Origin: Conyzicola nivalis
GTDB taxonomy: Bacteria; Actinomycetota; Actinomycetes; Actinomycetales; Microbacteriaceae
Direction: 5' to 3'
DNA: 64,000 bases
NCBI RefSeq assembly: GCF_014639655.1
Contig: NZ_BMGB01000001.1
Location: forward strand, 2,186,882-2,250,881
Made by a program: the position numbers and the translations under genes. Shown here piece after piece: positions 58,890 through 64,000 of this stretch (position 1 is the first letter of the stretch; each line of letters opens with the position of its first letter). The notes below the pieces were generated by a model that was not told the origin of the DNA, ran no database searches, and was given only the letters and a program-made list of their open reading frames with translations.

Positions 58890-60662
58890 ATGTCACGCGT
58901 CGACTCCAAGGGCAAGCAGCAGGCCCAAGCGATCAAGGACGCCGGCGGGGTAATGACCCACCGGCAGATCCTGTTCGTCATCTTCGGACTGATGGCGGGC
59001 ATGTTCCTGTCGTCGCTCGACCAGACCATCGTGTCGACGTCGATGCGCACCATCGCCGACGACCTCGACGGGCTCAGCCAGCAGGTGTGGGTGACCACCG
59101 CCTACCTGATCCTCGCCACGATCTCGACTCCCATCTACGGCAAGCTCAGCGACATCTTCGGCCGGCGCCCGCTGTTCATCATCGCGATCAGCATCTTCCT
59201 CGTCGGCTCGATCGCCGCCGGATTCGCGAGCTCGATGTACGAACTCGCCGCCTTCCGTGCCATCCAGGGCCTCGGCGCCGGCGGACTCATGGCGCTCCCC
59301 CTCGCGATCATGGGCGACATCCTCGCGCCGCGCGAACGCGCCAAGTACCAGGGCTACTTCCTCGCCGTCTTCGGCGTCTCGAGCGTGGTGGGCCCGCTCA
59401 TCGGCGGACTCTTCGCCGGCACCCCCGAGATCCTGTTCGTGACCGGCTGGCGCTGGGTGTTCCTGATCAACATCCCGATCGGCCTCGCCGCGCTCGCTAT
59501 CGTGCTGCGCTTCCTGCACATCCCGCACGAGCGCCGCACCGTGCGCATCGACTGGTGGGGCGCCGCCACGATCATCATCGGCCTCGTGCCGCTGCTGCTC
59601 GTCGCCGAGCAGGGCCGCGAGTGGGGCTGGGGTTCGCTCGGCTCCATCGCCTGCTACGTGATCGGCGTGATCGGCCTGGCCGCGTTTGTCCTCAGCGAGA
59701 AGCTCATGGGCGACGACGCGCTCATCCCGCTCAAGCTGTTCAAGAGCTCGACCTTCTCGATGGCGACTGTCCTCGGCGTGCTCGTCGGCTTCGGCATGTT
59801 CGGCGCGATGATGACCCTTCCGCTCTACCTGCAGGTCGTCAACGGCGCGACGCCCACCGAGAGCGGCTTTCTCATGCTGCCGATGATCCTCGGCCTGATG
59901 ATCTCGTCGATCGTGAGCGGCCAGCTGATCGCCCGCACCGGCAAGTACCAGATGTTCCCCACCATCGGCACGGCGTTCGTGGCGGTCGGCTTCTTCGTCT
60001 TCACCTTCGCGACCGCGGACAAGCCCGTCTGGTTCCTCATGATCGGCATGCTGTTCGTCGGCCTCGGGCTCGGCCAGCTGATGCAGACGCTCACGCTCGC
60101 CAGCCAGAACTCGGTCGGGCCGCGCGACATCGGTGTGGCGACGAGCGCGTCGACGTTCTTCCGCCAGATCGGCGGCACGGTGGGCACAGCGGTCATCTTC
60201 TCGGTGATCTTCACGCGCTGGCCGCTGAACATCGCGACGGCGTTCGACTCCACGAGAATTCAGGACGGTATAACCGCGGCACTCTCCGATCCGAAAGTCG
60301 CCGCCGACCCGGCGAACGCGCAGATCATCGAGATCCTGAAGAACCCGGGCGCCGCCGTCGGCTCCGTCTCGGGCGACACCTCGTTCCTCAACACCTCCGA
60401 CCCGCGTCTGAGCGCCGCCTTCCTCGAGGGCTTCGCGAACTCGGCGATCACCGTGTTCTGGATCGCCCTCGCCGTGATCCTGGTCGCCTTCGTTCTCAGC
60501 TTCTTCCTGAAGGCGCCTCCGTTGCGAGCGAAGTCGGCGCTTCAGGAGAATGCGGATGACGCGGCCGCCGCGGTGGCGCTCGAAGCCGACAGGGCGGCCA
60601 GCCAGACGGCGCCGCTGGTCGAGCCGGGCGCGGCCGCCAGAGACGACAACCCGAAGAAGTAG
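58890..60662 (+). CDS. DHA2-family (EmrB/QacA) multidrug MFS exporter
   Basis: A 590-residue proton-driven drug exporter with about 14 membrane segments. Family signatures are LDQTIVSTSMRTIADDL (motif D1), GKLSDIFGRRPLFI (motif A), and the motif C-type stretch FGVSSVVGPLIGG. A periplasmic loop (about 455-510) and a long acidic/Ala-rich cytoplasmic tail follow. The substrate is unknown. The ATG at 58890 follows AGAGG. The attenuator-like leader suggests induced expression. Confidence 0.93.
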   Translation: MSRVDSKGKQQAQAIKDAGGVMTHRQILFVIFGLMAGMFLSSLDQTIVSTSMRTIADDLDGLSQQVWVTTAYLILATISTPIYGKLSDIFGRRPLFIIAISIFLVGSIAAGFASSMYELAAFRAIQGLGAGGLMALPLAIMGDILAPRERAKYQGYFLAVFGVSSVVGPLIGGLFAGTPEILFVTGWRWVFLINIPIGLAALAIVLRFLHIPHERRTVRIDWWGAATIIIGLVPLLLVAEQGREWGWGSLGSIACYVIGVIGLAAFVLSEKLMGDDALIPLKLFKSSTFSMATVLGVLVGFGMFGAMMTLPLYLQVVNGATPTESGFLMLPMILGLMISSIVSGQLIARTGKYQMFPTIGTAFVAVGFFVFTFATADKPVWFLMIGMLFVGLGLGQLMQTLTLASQNSVGPRDIGVATSASTFFRQIGGTVGTAVIFSVIFTRWPLNIATAFDSTRIQDGITAALSDPKVAADPANAQIIEILKNPGAAVGSVSGDTSFLNTSDPRLSAAFLEGFANSAITVFWIALAVILVAFVLSFFLKAPPLRAKSALQENADDAAAAVALEADRAASQTAPLVEPGAAARDDNPKK

Positions 60663-60669
60663 CAGCGTC

Positions 60670-60707
60670 GGCCCGCCGCCCGGTGAAAAACGGGGGCGGC
60701 GGGCCTT
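60670..60707 (+). terminator. terminator after the DHA2 exporter
   Basis: GGCCCGCCGCCC (60670-60681) pairs perfectly with GGGCGGCGGGCC (60694-60705) around 12 nt and is followed by TT. A strong GC stem with a short T tail. Confidence 0.75.
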
Positions 60708-60716
60708 CCGCGTACG

Positions 60717-60735
60717 TAGACTGAGAGCGCTCTCA
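60717..60735 (+). promoter_or_regulatory. -10 and LacI-type operator of the beta-glucosidase gene
   Basis: TAGACT (60717-60722) runs into a perfect 14-bp palindrome TGAGAGCGCTCTCA (60722-60735). This closely resembles the CebR/BglR-type operator TGGGAGCGCTCCCA of actinobacteria. The LacI-type gene downstream is the likely repressor. Confidence 0.85.
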
Positions 60736-60760
60736 CCCAACCGATCACGAAGGAGTGACC

Positions 60761-62158
60761 GTGCCTCATCCCTTTCCCGCAGACTTCCTCTTCGGCGCGG
60801 CGACCGCCGCGTACCAGATAGAGGGTGCCGCCCACGAAGACGGACGCACCGACTCCATCTGGGACGCCTTCGCCCGGCTGCCCGGCGCCGTCGTCGACGG
60901 ACACGACGGAGAGGTGGCCTGCGACCACTACCACCGCTACGAATCCGACGTGGCGATGATGGCCGACCTGGGTCTGCAGACGTACCGTTTCTCGACATCA
61001 TGGTCGCGCATCCGGCCCGACGGCGGCCCCGTCAACCCGAAGGGCCTCGACTTCTATTCGCGCCTCGTCGACTCGCTGCTCGAGAAGAACATCAAGCCCT
61101 GGCTGACCCTCTACCACTGGGACCTCCCGCAGGCCCTCGAGGAGAAGGGCGGTTGGGCGAACCGCGACACCGCGCTGCGCTTCGCCGAGTACGCCGTCGA
61201 CGTGCACGCCGCGCTCGGCGATCGGGTCGAGAACTTCACCACCCTCAACGAGCCGTGGTGCTCGTCGTTCCTCAGCTACATCGGCGGCGAGCACGCGCCG
61301 GGTCGCCAGGACACCGAGGCCGGCCTCGCCGCCGGTCACCACCTGCTGCTCGCGCACGGACTCGCGGTGCGCGAGTTGCGCGCGCTCGACCCGAACCTCG
61401 GTCTCGGCATCACCCTGAACCTGACCGTGGCCGACCCGGTGGACCCCGCCGACGAGGGCGACGTCGACGCCGCCCGCCGCATCGACGGCCAGTTCAACCG
61501 GTTCTTCCTCGACCCGATCTTCCGCGGCGAGTACCCCGCCGACGTGCTCGACGACCTCGCCGGGCTGGGACTCGAGAAGTACATCGAGCCGGGCGACCTC
61601 GACATCATCTCGACACCGATCGACGCGCTCGGCGTGAACTACTACCACGGCGAGGCGCTCACGGTTCATCCCGTCGAACAGGAGATGTCGACCGCCGCGC
61701 CGTCGGAGCGCCCGAAGCGGTCGCCGTTCCCCGCGCCCGAGGGCATCTACTGGAAGCTGCGCGACCTGCCGCTCACCGCGATGGGCTGGGAGGTGCAGCC
61801 CGAGGGGCTGACCCGCCTGCTGCACCGCATCAACGACGAATACACGGGCAGCACCGTCAAGCTCTACGTCACCGAGAACGGCGCGGCCTACGACGATGTG
61901 GTCGCACCGGACGGCGCCGTTCACGACGCGCAGCGGGCGGAGTTCTTGCGCCTCCACCTTGGTGCGATCCAGGACGCCATCGACGAGGGCGTCGACGTCT
62001 ACGGCTACTTCTACTGGTCGCTCATGGACAACTACGAGTGGGCGTGGGGATACCACAAGCGGTTCGGCATCGTGCGGGTCGACTACGACACCCAGCAGCG
62101 CACGCTCAAGGACAGCGCCCTCGAGTACCAGCGCATCATCGCGAACCGCTCTTTGTAG
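60761..62158 (+). CDS. beta-glucosidase, glycoside hydrolase family 1
   Basis: A 465-residue GH1 TIM-barrel enzyme. It starts with FLFGAATAAYQIEGAAHEDG; the acid/base Glu is in FTTLNEPWC and the nucleophile Glu in LYVTENGAAY. The WSLMDNYEWAWGY aglycone/substrate segment is intact. No signal peptide, so it acts in the cytoplasm on imported cellobiose-like sugars. GTG at 60761 was chosen because AAGGAG (60750-60755) is correctly spaced; a GTG at 60755 overlaps that site. Confidence 0.95.
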   Translation: MPHPFPADFLFGAATAAYQIEGAAHEDGRTDSIWDAFARLPGAVVDGHDGEVACDHYHRYESDVAMMADLGLQTYRFSTSWSRIRPDGGPVNPKGLDFYSRLVDSLLEKNIKPWLTLYHWDLPQALEEKGGWANRDTALRFAEYAVDVHAALGDRVENFTTLNEPWCSSFLSYIGGEHAPGRQDTEAGLAAGHHLLLAHGLAVRELRALDPNLGLGITLNLTVADPVDPADEGDVDAARRIDGQFNRFFLDPIFRGEYPADVLDDLAGLGLEKYIEPGDLDIISTPIDALGVNYYHGEALTVHPVEQEMSTAAPSERPKRSPFPAPEGIYWKLRDLPLTAMGWEVQPEGLTRLLHRINDEYTGSTVKLYVTENGAAYDDVVAPDGAVHDAQRAEFLRLHLGAIQDAIDEGVDVYGYFYWSLMDNYEWAWGYHKRFGIVRVDYDTQQRTLKDSALEYQRIIANRSL

Positions 62159-62167
62159 AGTGAGGTC

Positions 62168-63190
62168 ATGAGCACCTCCCAGTCGCGACGGCTCCCGCCG
62201 ACGCTCGAAGAAGTCGCCGCGGCGGCGGGCGTCTCGCGGTCGACGGTGTCGCGCGTGGTCAACGGGTCGACCAGGGTGAGCCCCGAGGTGCTCGCGAACG
62301 TCACGCGCGCGATCGACGAGCTGCACTACGTGCCCAACCGGATGGCCCGATCGCTGGCCAACCGACAGACGATGGCGATCGCACTCGTCGTGCCCGAGGA
62401 GACCACGCGGTTCTTCGGCGACCCGTACTTCGCCTCGATCGTCGACGGCATCGCCCGCGCCCTGCGTCCCAGTGACTACGTGCTCAACCTGCAGTTCGCG
62501 AGCCCGGGCGCCCTGTCGGAGAAGACCGTGCGCTACCTGCTCGGCGGCAACGTCGACGGTGCGCTCGTGGTGTCGCACCACTCGGGCAACCACTTCCTCG
62601 CCAGCCTCGGCCACAGCCTGCCCGTCGTCTTCGGCGGCCGCCCGCTGCACCCCGACGAGCAGCCGAGCCACTACGTCGACGTCGACAACGTGGCCGCCGC
62701 CGACATGGGCACCCGCTACCTGATCGACCAGGGCCGCCAGCGCATCGCGACGATCACCGGTTCCGCCGACATGCCCGCCGGCATCGACCGCGAGGCCGGC
62801 TGGCAGCGCGCGATGGAACGAGCGGGGCTGCGCACCGACCTGGTCGCTCGCGGTGACTTCTCGATGGCCAGCGGGGCGCGCTGCATGCGCTCGCTGCTCG
62901 ACCGGTCGCCGGGTCTCGACGCCGTGTTCGTCGCGAGCGACCTCATGGCCACCGGAGCCGTGTCGGTGCTGCGCGAACGCGGGCGGGCGATCCCGAGCGA
63001 CGTCGCCGTCGTCGGCTTCGACGACAGCCCGGTCGCGATCGGCGGCGAGGTGGAGCTGACCACTGTCTTCCAGCCCTCGGTCGAGATGGGCGAGGCGATG
63101 GCGCACATGCTGCTGGCGATGCTGCGCGGCGAAGAGCCGGAGCCCGTGCAGATCATGCCGACCCGCATGGTGGTGCGGGAGAGCGCCTAA
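62168..63190 (+). CDS. LacI-family transcriptional repressor (CebR/BglR-like)
   Basis: A 340-residue repressor. The N-terminal helix-turn-helix is at about 10-60 (TLEEVAAAAGVSRSTVSRVV, then RMARSLANRQT hinge). The periplasmic-binding-protein-like core follows (VDGALVVSHHSG, VFVASDLMATGAVSVLRERG, VAVVGFDDSPVA). It lies 9 bp after the beta-glucosidase gene, and TAGAGT (62156-62161) ends 6 nt before its ATG, so it may also have its own promoter. It likely binds the palindrome at 60722-60735. Confidence 0.93.
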   Translation: MSTSQSRRLPPTLEEVAAAAGVSRSTVSRVVNGSTRVSPEVLANVTRAIDELHYVPNRMARSLANRQTMAIALVVPEETTRFFGDPYFASIVDGIARALRPSDYVLNLQFASPGALSEKTVRYLLGGNVDGALVVSHHSGNHFLASLGHSLPVVFGGRPLHPDEQPSHYVDVDNVAAADMGTRYLIDQGRQRIATITGSADMPAGIDREAGWQRAMERAGLRTDLVARGDFSMASGARCMRSLLDRSPGLDAVFVASDLMATGAVSVLRERGRAIPSDVAVVGFDDSPVAIGGEVELTTVFQPSVEMGEAMAHMLLAMLRGEEPEPVQIMPTRMVVRESA

Positions 63191-63711
63191 GCGGCGTCGT
63201 CGGGGGTGGCACGCTCGTCGGCTCGGGCGCCCCGCACCGTGAGCACGACCAGCATGACGGCGCCGGCGAAGATCGCTATGTCGGCGATGTTGCCGATGAA
63301 GAGGTTGCCGTACGCGATGAAGTCGACGACGTGTCCGCGCGCGAAGGCCGGATCGCGGAAGAGCCGGTCGCCGAGGTGCGTCGCCGCGCCGCCGAGCAGC
63401 AGGCCGAGGGTCAGAGTGAGGCCGATCGAACTGGCGCGGCGGGCGTACCAGACGATGAAGACCACGGCCGCGGCCGCGAGGATCGTGAAGATCCAGGTGA
63501 ACCCCTCGCCGATGGAGAACGCGGCGCCCGGGTTGTAGACGAGCTGGAAGCGGATGAGGTCGCCGATCACCGGGATCACCTCGCCGTCGCCGAGCGCCAT
63601 TTCGGCCCACCACTTGCTCGCCTGGTCGATCACGATGACCACCAGAGCGATGACCAGCACGAACCAGAAGTAGCGGCGCGGCGTTCGGGCGGGAGGGGTG
63701 TCGGTGCTCAC
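63187..63711 (-). CDS. lspA: lipoprotein signal peptidase (signal peptidase II)
   Basis: A 174-residue integral-membrane aspartyl protease that removes lipoprotein signal peptides. There are four membrane helices, an IDQASKWW N-terminal signature, NPGAAFSIG, and the catalytic aspartates in HVVDFI and NIADIAI. It would process the two lipoproteins seen in this window. It overlaps the LacI-type gene by 4 bp at the 3' ends. Confidence 0.95.
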   Translation of the reverse strand: MSTDTPPARTPRRYFWFVLVIALVVIVIDQASKWWAEMALGDGEVIPVIGDLIRFQLVYNPGAAFSIGEGFTWIFTILAAAAVVFIVWYARRASSIGLTLTLGLLLGGAATHLGDRLFRDPAFARGHVVDFIAYGNLFIGNIADIAIFAGAVMLVVLTVRGARADERATPDDAA

Positions 63712-63719
63712 CCGGTCGA

Positions 63720-64000
63720 TTATCCCGGATCGGCGGGGGTACTGAGGCCCGGGGTGTGGTGTTCGAAGACCAGGCTGGTCCGGGTCGAGGCGACCGACGG
63801 ATGCGCCGAGAGGTTGTCGACCACGAACTGACGCGCGTGATCGGTATCCCGGGTGGCCACGTGGATGATGAAGTCCTCCGCCCCGCCGAGGAAGAACACC
63901 TGCACCACCTCGGGCAGCCGCCGCATCTCGTCGGAGAAGGTCGAGATCGCCTTGCGTGCCCCGACCCGGATGTTAACGCTGATGAGCGCCTCGAGCCCGA
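63720..64000 (-). CDS. Lrp/AsnC-family regulator, C-terminal part (5' end outside window)
   Basis: 93 codons of the ligand-binding RAM domain: a strand (ALISVNIRVGARKAISTFSD), RLPEVVQVFFLGGAEDFIIH, then ATRDTDHARQFVVDNLSAHP and VASTRTSLVFEHH. This is the typical C-terminal half of an Lrp/AsnC regulator, which would bind an amino acid. The DNA-binding N-terminus is cut off by the window edge. Confidence 0.88.
   Translation of the reverse strand, partial: GLEALISVNIRVGARKAISTFSDEMRRLPEVVQVFFLGGAEDFIIHVATRDTDHARQFVVDNLSAHPSVASTRTSLVFEHHTPGLSTPADPG

Noticed and set aside
1-64000. CRISPR arrays, prophage, transposases and restriction or other defence systems
   Set aside because: No spaced direct-repeat array, integrase, transposase, phage structural gene, nuclease or methylase pair was found on either strand.

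Overview
The window is 64 kb of high-GC (roughly two-thirds G+C) chromosomal DNA from an actinobacterium, most probably a member of the Microbacteriaceae. Supporting signs are pervasive GTG starts, very short intergenic gaps, many genes whose start codon lies 6-8 nt after a -10-like hexamer, a DtxR/IdeR-type iron box, SigJ-like/ECF41 sigma factor logic and a LytR-CpsA-Psr cell-wall ligase. The genus is inference. There is no phage, plasmid, IS element or CRISPR array.

Layout: 1-24.9 kb is a run of small 'one regulator plus one or two enzymes' modules: XRE/ABM/SDR; MarR/photolyase; ArsR/SRPBCC; AzlCD; TetR with a small membrane protein; an ABC-F protein with a structured leader; an ECF41 sigma factor with two NmrA-like oxidoreductases; MerR/DUF1232 facing DUF4188; ArsR/VOC; and assorted hydrolases. 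25-33 kb holds an MFS transporter with a damaged 5' end, a truncated sigma factor, HxlR/aldo-keto reductase, tRNA-Arg, SRPBCC facing MerR/aldo-keto reductase, and TetR facing an alcohol dehydrogenase. 33.4-37.4 kb is an iron-siderophore importer (ATPase, lipoprotein, double-length fused permease) under one iron box. 38-43 kb carries a sugar oxidoreductase/isomerase pair, arsC, an ArsR-ArsC fusion and an amino-acid permease; 43-45 kb is SDR facing AraC.

45-64 kb is more housekeeping: tRNA-Ser(GCU), an LCP ligase, tRNA-Ser(UGA), a HAD phosphatase, serS, a lipid kinase, pheA, MerR with a SnoaL/esterase operon, pgm, a nested inverted-repeat element, a VanY-type carboxypeptidase, a DHA2 drug exporter with an attenuator-like leader, a GH1 beta-glucosidase with its LacI repressor, lspA and a truncated Lrp/AsnC gene.

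The strongest signal is regulatory. Two NmrA-like genes flanking an ECF41 sigma gene share a near-identical promoter (CGTCACA, 16 nt, NGTC) that closely resembles the promoter I recall for ECF41, so the sigma factor appears to drive its own operon plus a second target. That operon ends with a translationally coupled stand-alone copy of the sigma factor's NTF2-like regulatory domain. Matched operator pairs are also visible for two MerR paralogues (ACCTG-N10-CAGGT) and for the arsenic genes (CATAGA-N6-TCTATG).
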